DNA of 56,873 nt from UBA946 sp031550725. GTDB taxonomy: Bacteria; Bacillota; Clostridia; Oscillospirales; Ruminococcaceae. Shown here piece after piece: positions 35,204 through 42,307 of this stretch. The stretch lies in contig JAVBOH010000012.1 in the NCBI GenBank assembly GCA_031550725.1, forward strand, positions 1 through 56,873. The letters are read 5' to 3'. The notes beneath the pieces are model-generated. The model saw nothing but the letters and a program-made list of their open reading frames with translations. It was not told the DNA's origin and made no database searches. The first letter of the stretch is position 1. The number at the start of each line of letters is the position of its first letter. Position numbers and translations under genes: made by a program.

Positions 35204-35668
35204 TTACATCTTCCTAATTGGCGCATACAAATACGCTTGTCCGTCTTTTGGATCAGTATGGTCATGAACAGCACCAACAAGTTCTATATCATTAGATTTC
35301 ATATACTCAATAAGCTCTAGAAAAGTTTCGTATCCACTATTTTTAACGACAATATATTCATACGATGGAATAACCCACTTTGTCCATCCATCAGGAGGAA
35401 CAGCGTCGTCTAAAGCCTCAAATCCAGCAAGATAAAGTCCTTTTGAAAAATTATCCTCCCAAGGTAAAAATGAACGTGATAAATCTGACATAGCTCCCCA
35501 GTATCCGACAGGCATACCGTTTTCATCTTTTTTTACACACGCATCAGCCTGTGTAAAATGTGCTTCGGCATCCTGCCATAGCTTAGCAATAAAATCCACA
35601 CTGTCATTTGTAGAGCCCTCTCTGCCGATAACAGAAAAAGAATTTTTTATACACTTGTTTATATCCAT
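35204..35668 (-). CDS. GyrI-like small-molecule-binding domain protein
   Basis: This 154-residue protein has the SOUL/GyrI fold of effector-binding domains: NSFSVIGREGSTND near the start, GYWGAMSDLSRSFLPW in the middle, and FLELIEYMKSNDIELVGAVH near the end, followed by YLYAPIRKM. In MerR/AraC activators this domain binds drugs; here it is free-standing. AGGAGG precedes the ATG at ideal spacing. It sits 12 bases after the ferredoxin-like gene and before the RAYT gene. Its ligand is unknown. Confidence 0.82.
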   Translation of the reverse strand: MDINKCIKNSFSVIGREGSTNDSVDFIAKLWQDAEAHFTQADACVKKDENGMPVGYWGAMSDLSRSFLPWEDNFSKGLYLAGFEALDDAVPPDGWTKWVIPSYEYIVVKNSGYETFLELIEYMKSNDIELVGAVHDHTDPKDGQAYLYAPIRKM

Positions 35669-35680
35669 GAAATTTACCTC

Positions 35681-36349
35681 CTAAAAATCATTTAAAGGAC
35701 ATGAACTTCTGCATGAATTACAATCAACAGTTTCAAACCCACGTGCAGTTTTTCCGTAAGTATTTTCTCTGCATAATTTTTGATTTACAACACCATCTTT
35801 TATTGCTTTAACAGGACAAGCATCGACACATTTATGGCACTTAGCAATACATAAATTTTTAGAAAGCTCATCTGAATCCACATCCAAATTAGTAAGCATT
35901 GCACCAAGTGTCACCATATTTCCAAACTGCTTAGTTAAAAGCAGCGAACTTTTTCCGATAGAACCAAGTCCTGCTGCTACAGCAATTTGTTTCATTGAAA
36001 GCAAACCTTTCCCTTCTAATCTGTCAGCATCCCAATATTCATATGGTGCATCACAGGGAAGTGGTACTACTGTACATTTCATCTCTGTTTCAATTTTTTT
36101 AGCTGCTTCAAATGTAATCCTATCCAGCTCCGAACAGCTAAGATTATTATAATGACCATAAATAAGTCTGGGATTTACTTTTATCAGTCCTTTTGGTAAA
36201 GCGACAGCAAATGAAATAACAGTTTTGCAATCAGCATAAATATCTTTCGGATTATATCCAGAAGATGTATCATCAAAGCGTTCAATATTTGCAAAACCAC
36301 ATAAATCTGCACCTGATGATAAAATTATTTTACGTATTATATCTTTCAT
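35681..36349 (-). CDS. 4Fe-4S double-cluster protein, QueG-related
   Basis: This protein of about 222 residues resembles the C-terminal half of epoxyqueuosine reductase: VTLGAMLTNLDVD, then two cluster motifs, CIAKCHKCVDACP and later CNSCRSSCP, near the end. The N-terminal part (ADLCGFANIERF) and GLGSIGKSSLLLT also follow that group. The cobalamin-binding features and full length (about 380) of QueG are missing, so queuosine synthesis should not be assumed. Start ATG 36349 is preferred; TTG 36358 is an alternative with a closer AAGGA. It heads a short run of accessory genes between fucA and fucO. Confidence 0.8.
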   Translation of the reverse strand: MKDIIRKIILSSGADLCGFANIERFDDTSSGYNPKDIYADCKTVISFAVALPKGLIKVNPRLIYGHYNNLSCSELDRITFEAAKKIETEMKCTVVPLPCDAPYEYWDADRLEGKGLLSMKQIAVAAGLGSIGKSSLLLTKQFGNMVTLGAMLTNLDVDSDELSKNLCIAKCHKCVDACPVKAIKDGVVNQKLCRENTYGKTARGFETVDCNSCRSSCPLNDF

Positions 36350-36375
36350 GTTAATCAACCATTCCTTAGAGGGAA

Positions 36376-36430
36376 TTGTGCTGGTTTCACCGTAAGGTGA
36401 AATTCAATCCGACAGGACTGAAAGGCACAA
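36376..36430. other. Three-way-junction-like intergenic element
   Basis: An outer stem TTGTGC (36376-36381) with GCACAA (36425-36430) encloses two hairpins: TTTCACC-GTAA-GGTGAAA (36385-36402, a GNRA tetraloop on the plus strand) and CAATCC-GACA-GGACTG (36405-36420). It lies between the VOC and iron-sulfur protein genes. The fold is compact and would form on either strand; no T run follows. Confidence 0.5.
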
Positions 36431-36460
36431 AACCGATGTGAAAATTTATTTTTCGCATTA

Positions 36461-36862
36461 TCACCCAATGTATAAACACCAGTTAACACCATATTTATCG
36501 ATAATATTTGTCATAAGTGGACTAAAAAAGCATGGACCAAGAGGCTCAACAACTTTACCATCCACTTTCATTTTATCATATGCACGTTCAATAATATGTT
36601 CTTCCCCAGGCTCAAACTGCAGGCAAAACTGCATTGTATTTCCTGATATAGCCTTTTCATTTTGGTTATTAAGCTTACCCACTGCAATATTTTGACCACA
36701 AAGGTTTAATTCTGCATGAATAATAGTACCATCATCAGCTTTTTCACAATAACCAATTTCAGCACCAAAAGCATCTCTATAAAATTCAAATGATTCTGCT
36801 TGATTTTGAGTATAAATTTGCAACAATATTCTTCTCATGTAATTACTACTTATCCCAATCAT
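36461..36862 (-). CDS. VOC family (glyoxalase/PhnB-like) protein
   Basis: This protein of about 125-133 residues has the PhnB-like pattern QAESFEFYRDAFGAEIGYCE, IIHAELNLCGQNI and a C-terminal FFSPLMTNIIDKYGVNWCLY. VOC folds bind a metal and modify or bind small molecules; the C-terminal GVNWCL resembles GVxWMx of PhnB-like proteins. Two starts are possible, ATG 36862 and ATG 36838; neither has a good ribosome site, and the shorter form begins where homology does. The function is unknown. It lies between fucA and the iron-sulfur gene on the same strand. Confidence 0.78.
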   Translation of the reverse strand: MIGISSNYMRRILLQIYTQNQAESFEFYRDAFGAEIGYCEKADDGTIIHAELNLCGQNIAVGKLNNQNEKAISGNTMQFCLQFEPGEEHIIERAYDKMKVDGKVVEPLGPCFFSPLMTNIIDKYGVNWCLYIG

Positions 36863-36900
36863 TCAATTCCCAATGTGAACTATTCAGTTGCCAATGTGAA

Positions 36901-37590
36901 TTACTCATTCCCATACGGATATTTCTTATACCCAGGATGTTTTCCCGTAACCCCATACTGCTCACGCATACTGCAAAGCCTGTCGATGTTAGGACGAGAA
37001 ATCTCCTTTTCACCACCAAGTAAATGAGCAGTCAACGAAATCTTAGCCCATAGCTCAAGAGTTTCCATACGGTAATATGCAGTGATAATATCAGAACCAA
37101 CAGTTAATGCACCATGATTTTGCAAAAGCATAACATCATGCTCCTTGAGGTATGGTGTGATAGCTTCAGGAACTTCGTATGTGGACGGAGTGCCATATGG
37201 TGTAACAGGAACAGAGCCAACAGCAATAATGGCTTCAATCATAGTATAGCCATCCAAAGCCTTGTTAGCAACTGCATATCCAGTTGCAGTTGGCGGATGC
37301 GCATGAACAACAGCACCTACATCCTCACGTTCCTCATAACATCTAAGATGCATTTTTATTTCGGAGGATGGTTTATAACCATCCAGTGCCTCAATAACCT
37401 CACCCTTAGCGTTAATCTTCACAATTTTTTCAGGTGTAATAAAGCTTTTGCTAATTCCAGTCGGGGTTGCAAGAAAGTTACCATCCTCAAGTCTAACGGA
37501 CACATTTCCGTCATTTGCAGCAACCCATCCAAGCTGCCACATTTTATGACAGACATCACACATTTGCTCCTTAATTTCCATTTCAGTCAT
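36901..37590 (-). CDS. fucA: L-fuculose-phosphate aldolase / class II aldolase
   Basis: This zinc-dependent class II aldolase splits L-fuculose 1-phosphate to dihydroxyacetone phosphate and L-lactaldehyde. It shows WVAANDGNVSVRLEDGNFLA, PSSEIKMHLRCY (catalytic Glu), VVHAHPPTATGYA (zinc histidines) and LLQNHGALTVGSD (third zinc His). ATG 37590 follows GAGGAT and gives 229 residues, slightly longer than E. coli FucA (215). A frame reaching 37641 adds residues with no ribosome site. It has its own promoter (37666-37694) and is the first gene of the deoxysugar cluster that also holds FucO and FucU. Related aldolases (RhaD, L-ribulose-5-P epimerase) are less likely. Confidence 0.9.
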   Translation of the reverse strand: MTEMEIKEQMCDVCHKMWQLGWVAANDGNVSVRLEDGNFLATPTGISKSFITPEKIVKINAKGEVIEALDGYKPSSEIKMHLRCYEEREDVGAVVHAHPPTATGYAVANKALDGYTMIEAIIAVGSVPVTPYGTPSTYEVPEAITPYLKEHDVMLLQNHGALTVGSDIITAYYRMETLELWAKISLTAHLLGGEKEISRPNIDRLCSMREQYGVTGKHPGYKKYPYGNE

Positions 37591-37665
37591 TATAATAATC
37601 CTCATTTCTTTTATTATATCAAAAAGGAAGTATGTAATCATTTACAATACCACAATATATGTTAT

Positions 37666-37694
37666 ATTATACAACTTTTCATATAGTTTGTCTA
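37666..37694 (-). promoter_or_regulatory. Promoter of fucA
   Basis: On the minus strand TAGACA (37694-37689), 17 bases, TATAAT (37671-37666). No clear operator is seen. Confidence 0.75.
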
Positions 37695-37756
37695 GCAGAT
37701 TTAATCAATGTTAATAAAAACATTTGCATTCTTTTTTGTGCATAATACCAATCAAA

Positions 37757-37789
37757 TAAAAAAGCAGACACCAATTAAATGGTGCCTGC
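37757..37789 (-). terminator. Terminator of the Na/Pi cotransporter gene
   Basis: Stem GCAGACACCA (37764-37773) with TGGTGCCTGC (37780-37789), one G-T pair, and a T run on the minus strand. Confidence 0.88.
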
Positions 37790-37806
37790 AATATGTAACT
37801 ATAAAA

Positions 37807-39654
37807 TTAAACAGAATATTTCGCCATATAGTCTTTATAAAGGTCTTTATATCCCTGATTAATACCCTCATGAGCATCCTTAATGTAATCATGGTGGTTG
37901 AAAATTATGCCGGATGTCTGCTGACCGCCGATAATATAAACAGCAATATTTGAGCAATGGTCAGAAATTCTTTCAAGGTCAATAAGCATATCAAGGAAAT
38001 TTACACCACATTCAATAGTGCATTTGCCCGATTTTAGACGTTCAATATGCTTAGCCTTTAGAGTTTCATTAAGGAAATCAATAGTTTCTTCAAGCGGCTC
38101 AATTTTGTATGCTAAGTCAATATCGTTATTCTCAACAGTACTGACAGCCATAGAAATAATTTCTTCAACCGCACCGGCAATAACATGAAGTTCACGAATA
38201 GCGCTTTCTGAAAAACGGATGTTGGCATCATTCATTTTTCCTGCAACTTCAATCAAGTTCATTGTATAATCGCCAATACGCTCAAATTCGGATGTAAGGT
38301 GAAGAAGTACTGTTACTTTGTGGTTTTCAACCTCTGTCAGCTCACAATCAGTCAGCTTGACAAGATAAGCATTAAGCCTGTCTTCCATGCGGTCAAGATT
38401 TGTTTCGTTTTCATTAAGCTTTTCAACAAGCTTAGGGTTATACTCTTTAAACAAGCCAAGAGCCTCTTTAAAGTTGAACAAAGCTATTTTACCCATATTA
38501 ACAGCAGTGATATTTGACTGCTGAATAGCTAGGGAAGGGGATTTCATAAGCAAATCATCAAGGTTGCTCAAAGAAATTTGACCGATAGCCTCAGCCGAGC
38601 CTTCCGCTGCATCGGCTTTGTCAGGGAATGTCATCATAGCAAGCTTTTCAAGAAGTTTAGTGAATGGTATAAAAATAAGTGTTACAGATACATTGAATAT
38701 CGTATGGAAATTTGCTATTCCTGCCATATCAATTCTGTCGTTCCAGAATGAAAAGCCAACGAAATGCTGGAACAGATAAATTCCTGATACAAATAGTAGT
38801 GTTCCGATAATGTTAAAGTAAAGGTGAACACAAGCAGTTCTCTTTGCGGATTTGCTAGCGCCGATAGACGCCATAATAGGAGTGATACAAGTTCCGATAT
38901 TCTGCCCGAGAATAATAGGGAATGCAGCCGAGAAGGTAATAGCACCAGTTGTGGAAATAGCCTGTAAAATACCAATTGAGGCGGATGAACTCTGAATAAT
39001 CATTGTAACTCCACAGCCAACTAAAATACCAAGTACAGGATTTGTAAGTGTCGAGAATAATGTTTTAAAGCCCTCAAGCTCAGCCAAAGGCTCAACCGAG
39101 TCTGTCATGGCAAGCATACCTGTAAACAGAATGCCTAAACCTAAGAATATCTCACCAAGACTTTTAACCTTATCCTTTTTGCTTGCAAGTATACACAAAA
39201 CACCGATAAGTGCAATAAATGGTGCAAGTGTACGTGGGGTAAGGAGCTTTAATGCAGCTCCGACATTTTCATTGTTTTCAAGGTCTGCAAGACGTAAAAT
39301 CTGACCTGTGATTGTTGTACCGATATTAGCACCCATGATAACACCTATCGCAGATGATAATTTCAAAATTCCTGCATTTGCAAGACCAACAACAATAACT
39401 GTTGTTGCGCTGGAGCTTTGAACAACTGCTGTTACAAAGGCACCAAGCAAAACGCTTTTTACTACATTGTTTGTCAGGCTCTCAAGAACCTTTTCCATTC
39501 TGCCGCTTGAAACCTTTTCAAGACTTCCGCTTAGCATTACCATACCATAGATAAACAACGCCAGTCCACCAAATGCTCTGATCAAAATGTTGACCATGTC
39601 AAAACCGGATATACTTCCCATAATACATTTTCGTGCCGAATAAAAACGACACAC
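37807..39654 (-). CDS. Na+/phosphate cotransporter with PhoU domain
   Basis: This 615-residue NptA/YjbB-type protein has two inverted transporter repeats, each with a QSSSA motif (FVTAVVQSSSATTVIVVGL; GVTMIIQSSSASIGILQAIS), glycine-rich helices (VIMGANIGTTITGQ, ILGQNIGTCITP), and about nine membrane segments in residues 20-350. The C-terminal 240 residues form a helical PhoU-like domain (SEFERIGDYTMNLIEV, LIDLERISDHCSNIAVYI), which gates or senses phosphate. The GTG start at 39654 has AGGAGGGT very close, and ATG 39621 is also plausible and starts nearer the first membrane helix. It is monocistronic. Confidence 0.9.
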   Translation of the reverse strand: MCRFYSARKCIMGSISGFDMVNILIRAFGGLALFIYGMVMLSGSLEKVSSGRMEKVLESLTNNVVKSVLLGAFVTAVVQSSSATTVIVVGLANAGILKLSSAIGVIMGANIGTTITGQILRLADLENNENVGAALKLLTPRTLAPFIALIGVLCILASKKDKVKSLGEIFLGLGILFTGMLAMTDSVEPLAELEGFKTLFSTLTNPVLGILVGCGVTMIIQSSSASIGILQAISTTGAITFSAAFPIILGQNIGTCITPIMASIGASKSAKRTACVHLYFNIIGTLLFVSGIYLFQHFVGFSFWNDRIDMAGIANFHTIFNVSVTLIFIPFTKLLEKLAMMTFPDKADAAEGSAEAIGQISLSNLDDLLMKSPSLAIQQSNITAVNMGKIALFNFKEALGLFKEYNPKLVEKLNENETNLDRMEDRLNAYLVKLTDCELTEVENHKVTVLLHLTSEFERIGDYTMNLIEVAGKMNDANIRFSESAIRELHVIAGAVEEIISMAVSTVENNDIDLAYKIEPLEETIDFLNETLKAKHIERLKSGKCTIECGVNFLDMLIDLERISDHCSNIAVYIIGGQQTSGIIFNHHDYIKDAHEGINQGYKDLYKDYMAKYSV

Positions 39655-39893
39655 CCTCCTTTTTTACTGCGATAACTTCCAATAATCATTCCATCGACGA
39701 CTACTCGCATATTTAAAATAATCTTATGCCATAATAATTATAACAGTAAAAAAATCAAATGAAAAGCATAATTTTATGAATTTACATTTTTCGTGATTTT
39801 TCTCGATTTTACACAAATTTAACCTAGAATTTACTTAAGCTTTAGGAGCATACGACAATTTAAAAAAATTAAGATATAATACCATGAATATGC

Positions 39894-39922
39894 TTGACTT
39901 ATGGTGCTAAATATGGTATCAT
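39894..39922 (+). promoter_or_regulatory. Probable promoter upstream of recJ
   Basis: TTGACT (39894-39899), 17 bases, TATCAT (39917-39922). It is the only good match in the gap 39655-40235. The transcript would have a leader of about 300 bases. Confidence 0.6.
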
Positions 39923-39928
39923 ACTTTT

Positions 39929-40235
39929 TTAAACTGAAATATAAAGGTTTCATTAAGAGCGCTTTTATATGCTTTATTAGATATATAAGTAATTTTACCG
40001 CTTGTGATACAGCGGTTTTATAAATTTTATGGTGCTTTCCAGTAATATACATTATATGCGTAACACAAAAATCCACATTCCAGCACAATGACAAATACAT
40101 CGCAAAAGGGGAAAAGCTTCCTCTCGGAAGCGTAAGTAGAGTTTAAAGCAACTGAAAACAATGTAAAATGTAACCAACGAGCCCATGCCAATACTGTGGT
40201 ATGGGTTATTGTAACAAGGGGGCATGGGCATAGTT
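39929..40235 (+). other. Long structured leader or unannotated RNA before recJ
   Basis: No protein-coding frame is convincing. The stretch contains stems ACCGCT/AGCGGT (40007-40018 region), GCTTCC/GGAAGC (40110-40126) and GCCCATGCC (about 40180) that can pair either with GGTATGGGT (about 40197) or with GGCATGGGC (about 40221), just over the recJ ribosome site. The alternative pairing could control translation. I considered 6S RNA on the basis of recJ/rel neighbourhood but could not recognise its bubble or closing stem. There is no U-run terminator. Confidence 0.35.
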
Positions 40236-42287
40236 ATGAAAAAATGGACTGTAAATAGGCCTGATAAGGCTTTATCAGATAGTCTTTCTGTTGGCGGAGG
40301 ACTTCCCAAAATATGTGCTGATATTCTGGTGTCAAGAGGGATTGATACTATTGATAAAGCACGGGATTTTTTTGGTATGACTGATGAAAGTGAGAACGGA
40401 ATATCGCTTTCTGACCCATTTTTGATTAAGGATATGGAAATTGCCGCAGAGCATATAATGGATGCTGTCGATTGCGGAAAACGTATATGTATTTATGGAG
40501 ATTATGACTGTGACGGCATAACCTCAACAGCTGTTTTGTACCGTTATATTGAATGCATGGGAGGGGACGTTTCCTTTCATATCAATATTCGCTCGCAGGG
40601 GTATGGAATGTGCGAGGAGGCTGTGAGAAAGCTAAGTGATGACGGCATAGAGCTTATTATTACAGTGGATAACGGAATATCTGCTGTAAAAGAGGCTGAA
40701 CTTTGTGCAAAGCTTGGTATGGAGCTTATTATTACAGACCATCATCAGCCGCCTGAGGAGCTTCCTAACGCTATTGCTATTGTTAATCCGCACAGAAGTG
40801 ATGATATGTCACCATTTAAAGAGCTTTGCGGGTGCGGAGTTGTTTTAAAGCTTATTGCTGCTATGGACGGCGGTGATTATTCATCTGCTGTTGAGCAGTT
40901 TTCCGATATTGCAGCAATTGCGACTATTGCTGATATTGTAACGCTTACAGGTGAAAACCGTGAGATAGTTCGTCATGGGCTTCATTATCTTGAAAACACT
41001 GAAAATCTGGGACTTCAGGCTCTTATTAAGTTAGCGGGTATAAAAGGCAAAATTGACAGCACAACAGTAGCATTTATGCTAGCGCCTAGGATAAATGCAT
41101 CGGGACGTTTCGGCTCTGCAGAGGATGCTTGCAGACTGCTTTTATGTGAGGATTATGAGCAGGCGGAGGAGCTTGCACAGTTAATCGGTTCGCTTAATAC
41201 CGAAAGAAAATCAGTTGAGGCTGAAATATTATCTGAAATTGAGGAAATGATAAGGAATAAGCCATCAATATTAAATAACCGTGTGCTTGTTTTGTACGGA
41301 AAAGGATGGCATCATGGCGTTATCGGGATAATTGCTGCCAGGCTTGTTGAGCGCTTTGGAAAGCCTGTGTTTATCATGTCCGATGATGAAAATGAGGTGC
41401 GTGGGTCTGCACGAAGTGTGACAGGATTTAATGCGCATTCTGCATTATCAGCCTGCTCGGAAGTGCTGTTAAAATATGGCGGACACAGCGGTGCAGGCGG
41501 ATTTTCTTTATCACTTGATAAAATTGATGCATTTGATGCAGGCTTGCAGGAGTATGCTGCGAAGAATTTTGCTGTAATGCCTTGCTATGCATTAAATGCT
41601 GATAAAATTATAACTCCAGAGGAACTGACAGTTGATACGGTTAATGCATTACATATTTTAGAGCCATTTGGTGAGGGTAATAAACAGCCTGTTTTTGCCA
41701 TGGTTTCAGTGCGCCTGCTTGATGTTATGCCACTTTCTGGCGGTAATCATACTAAGCTTAAGCTTACATATGGTAACTGTGGTGTATATGGCTTGCTTTT
41801 CGGCACAAAAACTGCCGATTTTCCATATAAATCAGGTGATATGCTTGATATGCTTGTTCATACTGAAATAAATAATTATAATGGCAGTTCTAGTGTTAGC
41901 TTGCGTATTATAGATTATAGAATGAGCGGACTTTCACAGCAAAAGCTTTTTGCGGCTAAAAATGCATATGAAAAATATATGCGTGGTGAGGGTGCTGATG
42001 AAAAGCTTATCCCACGAATTGTGCCAACCCGTGACGAATTAATCATGGTTTATAGAGCAGTTCCGAAAACAAGTTTTGTTTCATGCGATTTTGTTTACAG
42101 TAAGCTTGACCCTGAGATGATAAACTACTGCAAATTCAGACTTTCTCTTGATATATTCGAAGAACTTGCACTTTTTGATGTTAACAGATTTACAGACACA
42201 GTTAAGATGTCCGACACGCAGAATAAGGTTGATTTGGACAGCTCGCAGATTTTAAGCAGACTTAGTATGCTGACAGTTTCCGTTTAA
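40236..42287 (+). CDS. recJ: Single-stranded-DNA-specific exonuclease RecJ
   Basis: This 5'-3' ssDNA exonuclease acts in recombination and mismatch repair. DHH-domain motifs are IYGDYDCDGITS, LIITVDNGISA and ITDHHQPPEELPNA; the DHHA1 domain has GKGWHHGVIGIIAARLVERF and GGHSGAGGFSLS. Residues about 440-560 form the OB fold. The last roughly 115 residues are an extra winged domain seen in clostridial RecJ. Start ATG 40236 follows AAGGGGG at 13 bases; ATG 40224 sits only 1 base from it. rel follows after 20 bases, as in many Firmicutes (recJ-(apt)-rel), although apt is missing here. Confidence 0.95.
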   Translation: MKKWTVNRPDKALSDSLSVGGGLPKICADILVSRGIDTIDKARDFFGMTDESENGISLSDPFLIKDMEIAAEHIMDAVDCGKRICIYGDYDCDGITSTAVLYRYIECMGGDVSFHINIRSQGYGMCEEAVRKLSDDGIELIITVDNGISAVKEAELCAKLGMELIITDHHQPPEELPNAIAIVNPHRSDDMSPFKELCGCGVVLKLIAAMDGGDYSSAVEQFSDIAAIATIADIVTLTGENREIVRHGLHYLENTENLGLQALIKLAGIKGKIDSTTVAFMLAPRINASGRFGSAEDACRLLLCEDYEQAEELAQLIGSLNTERKSVEAEILSEIEEMIRNKPSILNNRVLVLYGKGWHHGVIGIIAARLVERFGKPVFIMSDDENEVRGSARSVTGFNAHSALSACSEVLLKYGGHSGAGGFSLSLDKIDAFDAGLQEYAAKNFAVMPCYALNADKIITPEELTVDTVNALHILEPFGEGNKQPVFAMVSVRLLDVMPLSGGNHTKLKLTYGNCGVYGLLFGTKTADFPYKSGDMLDMLVHTEINNYNGSSSVSLRIIDYRMSGLSQQKLFAAKNAYEKYMRGEGADEKLIPRIVPTRDELIMVYRAVPKTSFVSCDFVYSKLDPEMINYCKFRLSLDIFEELALFDVNRFTDTVKMSDTQNKVDLDSSQILSRLSMLTVSV

Positions 42288-42307
42288 TTTGTGAAAGGAG
42301 GATTTTT

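Noticed and set aside
35681..36349. Full epoxyqueuosine reductase
   Set aside because: Only about 222 residues and no cobalamin-site features; described as QueG-related instead.
36862..36912. Short direct repeats of CCAATGTGAA upstream of the VOC gene
   Set aside because: Two copies only, in AT-rich sequence without dyad symmetry; too weak to call an operator.
39831..40100. Minus-strand 89-codon frame before recJ
   Set aside because: No ribosome site, odd composition and overlap with the probable recJ promoter and leader.
39929..40235. 6S RNA upstream of recJ
   Set aside because: Suggested only by neighbourhood; I could not identify the long closing stem and central bubble, so it is listed only as an unexplained leader.
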